The notes under the pieces are model-generated. The model had not been told where the DNA came from, made no database searches, and worked only from the letters and a program-made list of their open reading frames with translations. Positions 26,402 to 36,246 of a stretch of 64,000 nt of DNA are shown here, piece by piece. Source of the stretch: CAIOZA01 sp964464375 (lineage in GTDB: Bacteria; Bacteroidota; Ignavibacteria; Kapaibacteriales; UBA2268); the NCBI GenBank assembly GCA_964464375.1, contig CAYXFU010000010.1, positions 41,848-105,847 on the forward strand, read 5' to 3'. Both the position numbers and the translations under genes were made by a program. How positions within the stretch are numbered: the stretch's first letter is position 1; every line of letters starts with the position of its first letter.

Positions 26402-26973
26402 GATATTCAACAATACTTTTATTTATTCTTTTTTCTCTATATTCAGCTAATGCTCAGGTTTTAGAAGGCAATATTATCGATAATGATCTGCCTTGTGATC
26501 TTGCAAGAAATTTTGATATTCTAGACTTAGATAGTATCAAAAATTCAACTCTTTCCTGGATAAATGGAAACCAGGAATGTGTCTATAGCTTATTGGACAA
26601 AATGACTGATTTATATATTAAAAATGGGAATTTCGATTCTTTTTCCTGTCTTTCTTCAGTTTGTAACAATTCTACGGGCAAGATCTCAGACTACTTGATC
26701 GATGTCAATGGTTCAATCTTTTATTCCAATTTTGCACCATATATTAAGTATTTATTTTACTTCAAGTCTAATTATGGTGAAGAACATTGCATGGTGAAGC
26801 ATCTCATATCTGCATTGAGTCTTCAGGTAGCCTCAACAAAAGAAGTAGATAGAGAAAGAAAAATAATCACTGATTATATCAAATCAGAATCAAAAAAAGC
26901 TAAATACACTCAAGATGAGATAAATTATGTTATGTCAGTCTATGACAGAATCAATATAAAACTTTGGGAATGA
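26398..26973 (+). CDS. Exported protein of unknown function
   Basis: 191 aa with signal peptide (MRYSTILLFILFSLYSANA, cleaved before QV). The mature chain has several Cys residues (DLPCDLARN, QECVYS, SCLSSVCNN, EEHCMV) that could form disulfides, and a helical, charged C-terminus. Translationally coupled to the PAP2 gene. No family recognised. Confidence 0.7.
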   Translation: MRYSTILLFILFSLYSANAQVLEGNIIDNDLPCDLARNFDILDLDSIKNSTLSWINGNQECVYSLLDKMTDLYIKNGNFDSFSCLSSVCNNSTGKISDYLIDVNGSIFYSNFAPYIKYLFYFKSNYGEEHCMVKHLISALSLQVASTKEVDRERKIITDYIKSESKKAKYTQDEINYVMSVYDRINIKLWE

Positions 26974-27016
26974 GAATAGAATAACAAAAACAAGCAACTT
27001 TTATAAATTTTTAAAA

Positions 27017-27985
27017 ATGAAGGAAATGAAAAAAATAGGTGTGTTTACAAGTGGGGGAGACTCCCCGGGCATGAATGCCAACGTCAGGGCTGTTGCCAGA
27101 TATTGTATCGAAATGGGCATAGAAGTTGTCGGGATTGAAGATGGCTATACCGGTATGATCGAAGGTAGAATCATCCCTATAAACCGGGCTTGGACTGCTC
27201 AGATTATTTCTCAAGGTGGTACTGTTCTAAAAACCAGCAGATGCAAGGAGTTCATGTATATAGGTGGACGTTCCGCCGCCGCTGCCAGACTAAAAGAAGC
27301 CGGAGTAGAGGGACTTGTGGCTTGCGGAGGTGATGGTACTTTCCATGGTGCCCATGCCTTATGGGTAGAACATCATATTCCTGTTGTCGGAACTCCCGGT
27401 ACAATAGACAATGACCTCTATGGAACAGACTATACAATCGGATATGACACCGCCATCAATACTGCGGCTGAAGCCATTGATAAGATTCGTGATACAGCGG
27501 CTTCACATGGCAGAATCTTCATCATTGAAGTTATGGGCAGACATGCGGGTTTTATCGCTATGGATGTCGGTATAGCAAGTGGTGCCGAATATGTTGCCGT
27601 TCCTGAAACAGTAACTAACTTAGATATATTATACCAAAAAATTCTTGAACAGGGCAAAAACAAAAGAACTATAATCATCGTTGGGGAGGGTGACGAAGTC
27701 GGAGGAGCATCTGTTTTCAAGCAACTTTTGAAGGAACAGTATGACATTGACTCTCATGTTGCAATTCTAGGTCATATACAGCGCGGTGGCAGTCCGACTG
27801 TCCGCGATAGAGTCTTGGCAACCCGTCTTGGAGTTGCTGCCGTTGATGCCCTCCTGGAAGGCAAAACGGATGTAATGGTCGGTGAGATTAACAATGAAAT
27901 TATTTATACATCATTTGAAGAAACATGGACTAAACGAAAGGCTTTGAGTGATTATCTGATAAGATTATCAGAAATTCTGGCTTAG
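27017..27985 (+). CDS. pfkA: ATP-dependent 6-phosphofructokinase
   Basis: 322 aa (start may instead be ATG 27026, giving MKKIGVFTSGGD). It phosphorylates fructose 6-phosphate in glycolysis. Motifs: TSGGDSPGMNA, CGGDGTFHGA (Gly after GGDGT region favours ATP), TPGTIDNDLYGTDYTIG with the catalytic Asp, EVMGRHAGFIA and GHIQRGGSPT. Monocistronic. Confidence 0.95.
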   Translation: MKEMKKIGVFTSGGDSPGMNANVRAVARYCIEMGIEVVGIEDGYTGMIEGRIIPINRAWTAQIISQGGTVLKTSRCKEFMYIGGRSAAAARLKEAGVEGLVACGGDGTFHGAHALWVEHHIPVVGTPGTIDNDLYGTDYTIGYDTAINTAAEAIDKIRDTAASHGRIFIIEVMGRHAGFIAMDVGIASGAEYVAVPETVTNLDILYQKILEQGKNKRTIIIVGEGDEVGGASVFKQLLKEQYDIDSHVAILGHIQRGGSPTVRDRVLATRLGVAAVDALLEGKTDVMVGEINNEIIYTSFEETWTKRKALSDYLIRLSEILA

Positions 27986-28020
27986 AGAAATTTTTTCTAA
28001 ACTTTTACTTTCTATGATTC

Positions 28021-30243
28021 ATGAAAAAGCTCCTCACCATATTGGCTTTTATTCTTTCGCTCTCAGCAATTAATGCTGCTGAACCCTATTGGGAGTTATA
28101 TTCCATGACTCCCCCTAGGGGTATGGTGTGGAATTTTGCTCAAAGTAAAATAACAGATAATATTTTTCTTTCATCTAATAATGGTGTATTTAAATCCACA
28201 AATCATGGTGAATCTTGGAGATTAGTCCTATCTGGTGGACCAGTTTATAAAGTCATAATTACAGATAATGGGTATCTATTTGCAATACAAAGATGGGGTT
28301 TAAATTATGGAACGGACAATAATAAACATGCTGTTTATAGATCATTTGACGATGGAGAGACTTGGGAATCTATTAAAGATTTTTGGACGGATCAACCTTC
28401 CGGCGGTAGCGTTTGTGCTCCATTCAATGTCATTTCAGATGGTAATTATATATTTATGAGTTTAATTAAAGATATACTTGGAGATGAAAAATTAGATTTC
28501 TATTATACAAATGATTTTGGTAATTCATGGTCAAAGTCGTTTACATTAATTGCAAAAGAATCAATAAATGAACAGGATTTGAATTTTGTGCAATCCAAAA
28601 TAAATTATTTTAAAGACAGTACAATAATTCAATGCAAATTGGATTCCGATTCTAATTTTCTTTTAAAATCAAAAGATTTTGGTAAATCTTGGAGTAAAAC
28701 GTCATATGGTTTTTATATAAATGAATTCTATTCTGTTAATAAAAATGAATTATATATTACAACTACAAATGGTTTATATTATAGTTCCGATGAGGGTGAT
28801 AACTGGTCATTGAAATGGTTGGAAGGTGTATTTACTCTCAATATGATTAAGAAAAATGACACTATTATTGTATCAACTTTCCGAAATGGTATCTATTACT
28901 CTCATAATGGGGGTGATACCTGGGAGAATATTAAACCAATTGATATTATTTTAGATTACAAATTGGATGATGTTTATACTTTTCCTCAGTCACCCTTCAC
29001 GATTGATAACAACGGAAGAATTTATAATTCTCAAGGCGAGAGTGGTATATATATTACTGACGATGGTGGCAATTCCTGGCAAGAATCTGATGATGGATTT
29101 TCAGCACTCAATCCTTATGATCTTATTTTCAATAAAAAGGGTGAAGCTTTAATAACTGCACGAGGTGTATTTAAATCCGATCCAACATTAAAAAATTGGA
29201 AATTATTAGGATTGAAAGGATATAGCCTCAAACACATTGCTGAAAATAGCAAAGGTAAATTATTCGCTTGTGATTGGTTTTCTGATTGGTATTTTCCTCA
29301 TAGTATCTTTCGTTCTACAGATGATGGTAAAACATGGTCAAGTTTAGGTGAATACTATGCTTTTTGGTTATTATGCAGTACAAATGATGTATTATTACGA
29401 AGTACTGGTGATAATGCTCCTTGTACATCATCTGATGATGGAGATACATGGGTATGTCATGATATTTTACATAGCAGAATTGGAGTAAATGGTAGGGGTA
29501 ATTTATTTTCGTTGGGATGGTGTGATCTTGATTATCCTTCTTGTATTTACAGATCAATTGATAATGGTAAAACTTGGAATTTTGTTGGTGGTGATGGGTA
29601 TTGGGGGCGGAGAACTGATGACTATAATAGCCCATTTTATTTTCAATTTAAAACAGTTTTTAATAATAAAACAAAATCTTCATGGTTCGGTCCGGCTGAA
29701 TTTGATTTTAATCTTCAGGTGATTTACAAAACAACTGATGATGGGTTAACTTGGAAAAGTAAAATACTGAATAATGATTATGATTGGTATCCTTCTTCAG
29801 ATCTTGTTGCCGTGGATTCACTGGGATGCTGGATTGCTCCACGAGATGGCTATGGTATTTACAGATCCTGCAATGATGGTGAATCATGGCAATTAATGGA
29901 TACAACTGGTTTTTTAGTTAAAAAATTCGGTCCTATAGGTGTTAGTCCTGATGGTTATATTTATGTTTTTGGATTATTTGGTGGTCTCTACCGCTCCAGA
30001 GATAAATTCGTCTCAGTTGAAGAAAAACCAAAACCAAACGACGAAATAACTATAAATCCAAATCCTGCAACCGACTTCATAGAAGTCCAAAATCCAAATT
30101 ATGAGAAGGTATCGATCTTGAATTTCCTTGGTGAAACAATATTTACAACCTCAGAAGCTACGAAAATTGATGTCTCATCATTTCCGATGGGGATATATTT
30201 AGTAAAGATAGGAGATAAAGTCAGCAAGTTTGTGAAACTGTAG
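28021..30243 (+). CDS. Secreted T9SS-sorted protein with Asp-box (BNR/sortilin-type) repeats
   Basis: 740 aa. Signal peptide (MKKLLTILAFILSLSAINA) precedes about ten Asp-box repeats of the form S.D.GxTW (SFDDGETW, SSDEGDNW, TDDGGNSW, STDDGKTW, SSDDGDTW, SIDNGKTW, TTDDGLTW), giving a beta-propeller. The last 75 residues are a T9SS type A sorting domain (ITINPNPATDFIEV, SFPMGIYLVKIGDK). No catalytic residues were identified, so it may be adhesive or structural. Confidence 0.9.
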   Translation: MKKLLTILAFILSLSAINAAEPYWELYSMTPPRGMVWNFAQSKITDNIFLSSNNGVFKSTNHGESWRLVLSGGPVYKVIITDNGYLFAIQRWGLNYGTDNNKHAVYRSFDDGETWESIKDFWTDQPSGGSVCAPFNVISDGNYIFMSLIKDILGDEKLDFYYTNDFGNSWSKSFTLIAKESINEQDLNFVQSKINYFKDSTIIQCKLDSDSNFLLKSKDFGKSWSKTSYGFYINEFYSVNKNELYITTTNGLYYSSDEGDNWSLKWLEGVFTLNMIKKNDTIIVSTFRNGIYYSHNGGDTWENIKPIDIILDYKLDDVYTFPQSPFTIDNNGRIYNSQGESGIYITDDGGNSWQESDDGFSALNPYDLIFNKKGEALITARGVFKSDPTLKNWKLLGLKGYSLKHIAENSKGKLFACDWFSDWYFPHSIFRSTDDGKTWSSLGEYYAFWLLCSTNDVLLRSTGDNAPCTSSDDGDTWVCHDILHSRIGVNGRGNLFSLGWCDLDYPSCIYRSIDNGKTWNFVGGDGYWGRRTDDYNSPFYFQFKTVFNNKTKSSWFGPAEFDFNLQVIYKTTDDGLTWKSKILNNDYDWYPSSDLVAVDSLGCWIAPRDGYGIYRSCNDGESWQLMDTTGFLVKKFGPIGVSPDGYIYVFGLFGGLYRSRDKFVSVEEKPKPNDEITINPNPATDFIEVQNPNYEKVSILNFLGETIFTTSEATKIDVSSFPMGIYLVKIGDKVSKFVKL

Positions 30244-30248
30244 TTTTT

Positions 30249-30305
30249 CCCCTCCTTTCCAAGGAGGGGTGGATCGACGCAGTCGAGACGGGGTGGTAGA
30301 TGTAA
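30249..30305. repeat. Palindromic intergenic repeat (REP-like)
   Basis: CCCCTCC (30249-30255) pairs with GGAGGGG (30263-30269); a second small palindrome TCGAC-GCA-GTCGA follows (30274-30286), then GGGGTGG. The GC content is far above the neighbourhood. From general knowledge, similar paired-palindrome dispersed repeats are common between genes in Bacteroidota. No other copy is visible in this window. Confidence 0.55.
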
Positions 30306-30866
30306 TCAATCATGCCTTTCATCCCAAAAATCCCTAAAATCCCAGTTCAGACAAATTGACTTTTCATAAATATAAAATAAAAACCGTTTCTTTGAAAAAT
30401 TCCTTTCCATTTCACAATTTGCATCCGGTAATTAAAGAAGGTGATTTATATTTTTAAAAACCTTATTTATAGCTTTTAGCATTAGTAGCCAAATATACTC
30501 CACAGACTATAAACCTTATTACATTATTCAAAAATGTTATAAATTAATAAGGTCAAATTACAAAGGGAATAGTTTTCTACTAAGGTTCAACAACATATAC
30601 AAATAAGGTTTTCAACCAAAATCAAGATTAAATTGATGCAAAAGTGCAATGCGAAAAATGTATTGATTGAAAAATAAGGGAGTTAAAGGCAATATAAATA
30701 ACCAGACGTTCATTAAAATAGTGCAAAAGATGCAAAAAAATATGCAAATAGTGCAATTCATAAAATGCAATCTGACAATTATTGCACCAAAAAAGATAGC
30801 CACTTGGTATAATCCACATACTCCCGTAGGACATGCATCCCTGCTTGTCCGCCTAAAAAGAAAAAA
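30306..30866. other. Non-coding stretch
   Basis: No convincing gene. The overlapping short frames here are AT-rich and mutually inconsistent. It contains several TGCAAAA/GTGCAA motifs (30639-30785) and a GC-richer patch near 30820-30855. Confidence 0.5.
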
Positions 30867-30868
30867 AA

Positions 30869-30895
30869 ACCGCAGGATAGCTCCTGCGGTTTTTT
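30869..30895. terminator. Bidirectional terminator of pckA
   Basis: ACCGCAGGA (30869-30877) pairs with TCCTGCGGT (30882-30890), flanked by a long A-run and a T-run. It lies 22 bp beyond the pckA stop on the minus strand. Confidence 0.9.
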
Positions 30896-30916
30896 GTAAT
30901 AATATCAAATTCAAAA

Positions 30917-32566
30917 TTAGAATTGCATTCTCTTAGGACCGGCAATACTAACCTGATCGGGACAGCCATCAGCAAATAATTTGAAGTTCTCCACATAGCG
31001 TGCGGCAAGAGCATCGTACTTTTTCCAGTATTCGTCTTTATTGCCCCATGCGTTTGAAGGCTCCAAAACGTCCTCAGGAACGCCGGGACAAGAAACAGGC
31101 ACCTCAAAGCCGAAGATCTTATCTTTACGGTATTCTACATTATCTAAAAGCCCATCTAAGGCAGAATTGAGCATGTTGCGTGTGTGGCGGATTGAAATAC
31201 GCTTTCCGACGCCGAACTTGCCACCAACCCAACCTGTATTAACCAGCCAGCAATGAGAATCATGTTTTTCCATCTTCTGACGAAGTAAATCAGCATAGTA
31301 GAAAGGATGATGAACCATGAACGGAGCACCAAAACATGCTGAGAATGCAATTTCGGGTTCAATGCCAAGTCCGATTTCAGTTCCGGCAATCTTAGAAGTA
31401 TATCCACTGATGAAATGATACATAGCCTGATTCATATCAAGTCTGGATATCGGCGGAAGCACACCGGTTGCATCGCATGTAAGGAAAATTACATTTTTGG
31501 GATGATTTCTGGTCATCTTTTCAGGAACAATGTTAGGAATAAAATCCAATGGATATGACGCTCTTGTATTCTCGGTTAAGCTGTCATCCTCCAGATCAAT
31601 ATTTCTTGAGGTAGGATCCCAGACAACATTCTCCAGAATTGTACCGAAGCGTTTTGTACATTCATGAATTTCTGGCTCGGCTTCAGCAGAAAGTCTGATT
31701 ACCTTAGCATAGCATCCGCCTTCAAAGTTGAAAACACCTTCATCGCTCCAGCCGTGTTCATCGTCACCGATTAACTGTCTGTTCGGATCGGCAGATAGGG
31801 TAGTTTTACCTGTGCCGCTCAATCCAAAGAATAAAGCTGCATCGCCTTTTTTGCCGACATTAGCCGAACAATGCATAGCCATCACGCCTTGTAACGGAAG
31901 CAGATAGTTCATCACAGTGAACATGGTTTTCTTAATCTCGCCACCATACATAGAACCGGCAACAATAGCGATTCTTTCAGCAAAGTTGATAACCATTGCT
32001 GTTTCTGAACGAGTACCGTCGATTCTTGGATCTACTTTGAATGAGGGAGAGGCAATTATCGTAAATTCGGGAATATGCTTTTTTAGCTCATCGCGATTGT
32101 TGATTGGGATGAACATATTTCTGGCAAATAAACTCTGCCATGCTCTGTCAGTAATAATGCGGATTGGCATACGATAGTTAGGATCAGCACCAATATAACA
32201 ATCCTGAACGAAGAGTTCTTCTCCCTGCAGGAAAGCCTGAAGTCTTGCATGCAATCCACCAAATTTTTCAGGACTAAAAGGACGATTATAAACTCCCCAC
32301 CAAATTTTATCAGAAGAAGAATCTTCCTTTACCACATATTTATCGTTAGCTGCGCGAGCTGTCCATTTACCGGTATTAACAACCAATGCACCGCCAGATG
32401 AAAGATGTGCTTCACCTCTGAAGATAGCTTCTTCTATCAATGCAGGAGTTGGTAAATTCCAATAAACTCTGTCGAGATACTGCAAACCGTGATTGGCTAA
32501 TTTAAAATCACTTGCCAGATCGCCGGCATGTTTAATTGCCGGAGTATTAAATTCTAAATATTTCAT
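30917..32566 (-). CDS. pckA: Phosphoenolpyruvate carboxykinase (ATP)
   Basis: 549 aa from ATG 32566. It converts oxaloacetate and ATP to PEP and CO2 in gluconeogenesis. Seen: MYGGEIKKTMF (metal/substrate site), P-loop FFGLSGTGKTTLSADP, LIGDDEHGW (kinase-2), and FLTCDATGVLPPI. Length matches the ATP-type family. The start overlaps the upstream aminotransferase stop by 4 nt (ATGA), so the two are co-translated. Confidence 0.96.
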   Translation of the reverse strand: MKYLEFNTPAIKHAGDLASDFKLANHGLQYLDRVYWNLPTPALIEEAIFRGEAHLSSGGALVVNTGKWTARAANDKYVVKEDSSSDKIWWGVYNRPFSPEKFGGLHARLQAFLQGEELFVQDCYIGADPNYRMPIRIITDRAWQSLFARNMFIPINNRDELKKHIPEFTIIASPSFKVDPRIDGTRSETAMVINFAERIAIVAGSMYGGEIKKTMFTVMNYLLPLQGVMAMHCSANVGKKGDAALFFGLSGTGKTTLSADPNRQLIGDDEHGWSDEGVFNFEGGCYAKVIRLSAEAEPEIHECTKRFGTILENVVWDPTSRNIDLEDDSLTENTRASYPLDFIPNIVPEKMTRNHPKNVIFLTCDATGVLPPISRLDMNQAMYHFISGYTSKIAGTEIGLGIEPEIAFSACFGAPFMVHHPFYYADLLRQKMEKHDSHCWLVNTGWVGGKFGVGKRISIRHTRNMLNSALDGLLDNVEYRKDKIFGFEVPVSCPGVPEDVLEPSNAWGNKDEYWKKYDALAARYVENFKLFADGCPDQVSIAGPKRMQF

Positions 32567-33780
32567 AGCCAATCCCTCACTAATTTTCTTTCTCCAATAT
32601 ACAATTCATTTGGTGAATCAGGATCTAATGCCCATTTGATTCTCTCAATACCCTCTGTGATGTCTTTGACTGTACCACAAGTTGACAAACGCAGATAACC
32701 TTCCATACCGAACTCAATACCCGGAACAACTGCAACTCTGACTTTATCCAGAAGCATATTCGCAAGTTTTGTTGAGCTTTTGTCATATACACTGAAATCA
32801 GCAAAGCAATAGAAAGTGCCATCGGGCTTGGTAGCTTTAACTCCGGTGAAGGCGTTAAGTCTGTCCATCATGATATTACGATTGTTCTCCAGAGTAAGTA
32901 CCAGACTATCAACACATGACTGAACACCATTAATGGCTGCAACAGCTGCTACCTGAGTAATAGCTGATGGTCCGGATGTCTGATGAGCCTGGATATTTGT
33001 CATAGCTGAAATAAGTTTTCGGTTTGCTACTGCCCAACCGATTCTGAAACCTGTCATAGCATATTGCTTTGAAACACCATTGATAACAATCAACTTAGAA
33101 GTTTCAGTAAGATTATTAGCATAACTGTAACAATTTATGGGTCTCTTCCCATCGAAAATCAGACGATGATAAATGTCATCCATGATTAGATAGATATCTT
33201 TCTTTTCGCAGAATTCAACAATATCTGCAATAAATTTCTCAGAATAAAATGCACCTGTAGGATTGTTCGGACTATTGATGATAATCGCTTTTGTGTAAGA
33301 AGTAACACGTTTTTCAATATCCTCAAGTCTTGGATGGAAAGTCCCATCTTCGGCAAATACGGGAACAGGAATGGCTCCACAAAGTTTTACCATTTCAGTG
33401 TAACTTACCCAGTAAGGAGCAGGAAATATCACTTCTTCCTGCGGATTAAGAATTGCCTGTAGAGCAACCATAATTGCCTGCTTCGCTCCACTTGAAGCTA
33501 TAACGTTCTCAGGAGCAACCATTCTCTTGTAATATTCTTCAGTATAACGGATTATTGCTTTTTTCAAAGCAGGAATCCCATCAGCCGGAGTATAGCGGAC
33601 TTCCCCGGAATTAATTAAACCTGCAGCAGCTATAAGAGCATCCATAGGAGCTTTTGTCTTTGGTTCTCCACCGCCCAGGTGAATTACCGGTTCTCCTTTA
33701 TCCCTCAAAATAGCGGCTGTTTCGTTCAGCTTCAATGTTGCTGAAACTGCGATCGATCTGCCAATAAGGCTTAGACTCAT
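32563..33780 (-). CDS. Class I pyridoxal-phosphate aminotransferase, probably aspartate aminotransferase
   Basis: 405 aa. Motifs: INSPNNPTGAFYS, LIMDDIYHRLIF (PLP-binding Asp/Tyr), INGVSKQYAMTGFRIGW with the Schiff-base Lys, and a C-terminal LRLSTCGT. If aspartate is the substrate, it produces oxaloacetate for pckA, with which it is translationally coupled; that fits a gluconeogenic route from aspartate. Confidence 0.9.
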   Translation of the reverse strand: MSLSLIGRSIAVSATLKLNETAAILRDKGEPVIHLGGGEPKTKAPMDALIAAAGLINSGEVRYTPADGIPALKKAIIRYTEEYYKRMVAPENVIASSGAKQAIMVALQAILNPQEEVIFPAPYWVSYTEMVKLCGAIPVPVFAEDGTFHPRLEDIEKRVTSYTKAIIINSPNNPTGAFYSEKFIADIVEFCEKKDIYLIMDDIYHRLIFDGKRPINCYSYANNLTETSKLIVINGVSKQYAMTGFRIGWAVANRKLISAMTNIQAHQTSGPSAITQVAAVAAINGVQSCVDSLVLTLENNRNIMMDRLNAFTGVKATKPDGTFYCFADFSVYDKSSTKLANMLLDKVRVAVVPGIEFGMEGYLRLSTCGTVKDITEGIERIKWALDPDSPNELYIGERKLVRDWL

Positions 33781-33970
33781 TGCTATTCCTCTAATTCAGA
33801 AAAAATTAAGATTCAAAATTCCCAAAATTTTAATTCATTTCCAAGAATTATTAATAGTATTAATTTTATTAAATTTATTCTTCTGTTCCTAAGCTATTTA
33901 ATTATCAGTTGTTTAAGCGTCAAACAACATATTATTACAAATAATATATTTCGTGATTCTGTCAAAATTA

Positions 33971-34000
33971 AAAAAAGACAACCGTTTGGAAGTCTTTTTT
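33971..34000. terminator. Terminator downstream of cheW
   Basis: AAAAAAGAC pairs with GTCTTTTTT around an 11-nt loop. It ends 21 bp from the cheW stop on the minus strand. The rest of 33781-34021 shows no gene. Confidence 0.7.
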
Positions 34001-34021
34001 GCTATTAAAAATATAGAAGAT

Positions 34022-34525
34022 TTAGTCTATATTGTCTAAATCACCTAATGATTTATGATCTTCATCAGTCAAGATTTTGCGGAGGTCAAGAAGAATCAAC
34101 AATCTGTCCTCAAGCTTTCCTATCGCAGTAATATATTCTGAATCAATACCAGCAACCATAGGAGGAGGTGGTTCAGTTATACTCTTATTAATTCGTATAA
34201 CTTCACTGACAGCATCAACCACAAAACCAATAACCTTTGATTCTATCTCGACTATAACAATTCTAGTGTCTTTATCAAATTCCTTAGTAGCCATTCCCAA
34301 TCTATTGCGCATATCAATAATTGGTATTACTTTTCCCCTTAGATTTATTACACCAAGCACATAATCCGGTGTATTAGGAACTCTTGTAACTTGTACCATA
34401 CGGTTAATTTCCTGAACTTTTAGTATATCCACTCCAAACTCTTCGTCCCCAATATTAAAACTAACTAGCTGTAATAGTTCATCTAAAACAAGGTTTTCAG
34501 ATGATTTGATTTTATCGATGCTCAT
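34022..34525 (-). CDS. cheW: Chemotaxis coupling protein CheW
   Basis: 167 aa, one CheW domain: LVSFNIGDEEFGVDILKVQE, RVPNTPDYVLGVINLRGKVIPIIDMR and IGFVVDAVSEVI. It couples receptors to CheA. No other chemotaxis gene is nearby. Acidic C-terminal tail. Confidence 0.93.
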   Translation of the reverse strand: MSIDKIKSSENLVLDELLQLVSFNIGDEEFGVDILKVQEINRMVQVTRVPNTPDYVLGVINLRGKVIPIIDMRNRLGMATKEFDKDTRIVIVEIESKVIGFVVDAVSEVIRINKSITEPPPPMVAGIDSEYITAIGKLEDRLLILLDLRKILTDEDHKSLGDLDNID

Positions 34526-34654
34526 TAGAACCTCAGAATAAGTTATAAAATCTGATTATATTTAACTTTATTTGTTGTATATAATCGTCAAAAATTAAAA
34601 AAAATTTAGCTAAATTTATTTTTAATTTTCACATAAAAAATATAAAGGATATTT

Positions 34655-35206
34655 ATGCTGTTTGAATCAGGAAATAATGCAACAATAATTACTTATAATG
34701 GAATAACTCCAAAACTGCACCCATCAGTATTCACTTGCCACGGCGTTAGAATTATCGGGGATGTAGAAATAGGTGAAGATTGCTCGATTTGGTATAATAC
34801 TGTCATACGTGGTGATGTCCATTACATCAGAATCGGACAAAGAACAAATATCCAGGATATGTCGATGCTTCATGTCACCAATGACAAATATCCACTTATT
34901 ATCGGTAATGATGTCTCAATTGGACATTCTGTTACATTACACGGGTGTACACTACAAGATTCATGTCTGATTGGTATTGGAGCTATCTGTTTGGATGGAT
35001 CAATAATTGAAAGAAATTCAGTTGTAGCTGCAGGTTCTCTTGTCAAGGAGAAATTTGTAGTTCCTTCCGGAACATTGGTAGCTGGAGTACCAGCCAGAGT
35101 TGTAAAAGAATTAAATCCCGATGATCTGAAGAACTTTACTAGTATAGGATCTAAGTATCTAAATTATGTTAGGATTTATAAATCTCAATATAATGAAAGT
35201 CAATAA
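34655..35206 (+). CDS. Gamma-class carbonic anhydrase-like hexapeptide protein
   Basis: 183 aa of left-handed beta-helix repeats. Three zinc-ligand histidines are in place: SMLHVT, then IGHSVTLHGC. RGDVHYIRIG and NIQDMSMLH fit the gamma-CA/YrdA family. Activity is not guaranteed, since several family members are inactive or transferase-like. Single gene with an SD-like AAAGGA. Confidence 0.88.
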   Translation: MLFESGNNATIITYNGITPKLHPSVFTCHGVRIIGDVEIGEDCSIWYNTVIRGDVHYIRIGQRTNIQDMSMLHVTNDKYPLIIGNDVSIGHSVTLHGCTLQDSCLIGIGAICLDGSIIERNSVVAAGSLVKEKFVVPSGTLVAGVPARVVKELNPDDLKNFTSIGSKYLNYVRIYKSQYNESQ

Positions 35207-35367
35207 ATCCAAAAAAGTTGAATTTTCACTATTTATTTTACAACCATAAATGTATTTTTGTGATATAATTTACTGAACTTGGGTTTCATAATCAATATTT
35301 CTTATGATCTCACGTATTCAAAAATACAAAAAATCATATAATATTTCATTCAGGATTGTTCGTAAAC

Positions 35368-36057
35368 ATGAAGTTTAGTATTCTTATTATCGAAGATGAA
35401 GTTGCGATTAGTTCTGTCATAAAAAGTATTTTTGAGCTTGAAGGACATCAAATTCTTGTAGCTGCTTCAAAGGATGAAGGAATGAATGTATATAGACAGT
35501 TCAAACCAGATGTTCTCCTCTTGGATTTATGTTTACCAGATTGTGAAGATGGTTTCGAGGTGCTAAAAAAACTTAGAATAGAATCACCCAGTTTATTTGT
35601 CATCATTCTTTCTTCGATGGTGCAGAAAGAACAAAAGGAACAGGCTTATTTACTAGGTGCTGATTATTATTTATCTAAGAATGTAGTCTCTGTGGATGAG
35701 CTTTACTCCAGCGTGATAACAGCTATTGACAACATCAAGATCAAGCGAACTCTCCATTTGGTAAAATCAAAAGATCTTTATATTGATTTTGAAAAAATAA
35801 AATTATCAAAGAATGGTATGGAAATAGAACTACCTATTCATCAATATGAAATTCTTGAATTATTAGCCAGAAACGCTGGTAAATTTCTTTCGAAAGATTT
35901 TATTATAAAAAAAATCTGGAAAGATAAAGCATTTGGCAATTATGAATCCCTGAAAGTTGAAATCCGCAAATTAAGACTCAAGATTGAGGATAATCCCGAC
36001 GTTCCTATGTTTATTACCACCAAACATGATTACGGTTATAGATTTAATATTTTATAA
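35368..36057 (+). CDS. Orphan OmpR/PhoB-family response regulator
   Basis: 229 aa from ATG 35368. The receiver has the acidic pair IIEDE, phospho-Asp in LLLDLCLPDCEDG, Ser in ILSSM and Lys in YLSKNV. The C-terminal winged helix begins near 135 and ends DYGYRFNIL. No histidine kinase is adjacent. It is about 190 bp upstream of the protease cluster on the same strand, so it might regulate it (inference). Confidence 0.9.
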   Translation: MKFSILIIEDEVAISSVIKSIFELEGHQILVAASKDEGMNVYRQFKPDVLLLDLCLPDCEDGFEVLKKLRIESPSLFVIILSSMVQKEQKEQAYLLGADYYLSKNVVSVDELYSSVITAIDNIKIKRTLHLVKSKDLYIDFEKIKLSKNGMEIELPIHQYEILELLARNAGKFLSKDFIIKKIWKDKAFGNYESLKVEIRKLRLKIEDNPDVPMFITTKHDYGYRFNIL

Positions 36058-36246
36058 CTGCAAAATCATATTAGATTTTACTTTTCATTAACTTTCTAAT
36101 CAATAATTTTGCCATAAGATAAATTGACATTAGTTGAAACTAATAATTATATTAGTAAAGGCTAATTTTTAATATTATTAATTGTATAGTTAATGACTTA
36201 ATATTAAGATATTATTACTTATTTCTAAACATATATGGAGGATATT

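Noticed and set aside
30306..30936. Several overlapping short ORFs
   Set aside because: They overlap on both strands, are AT-driven and show no domain; treated as non-coding.
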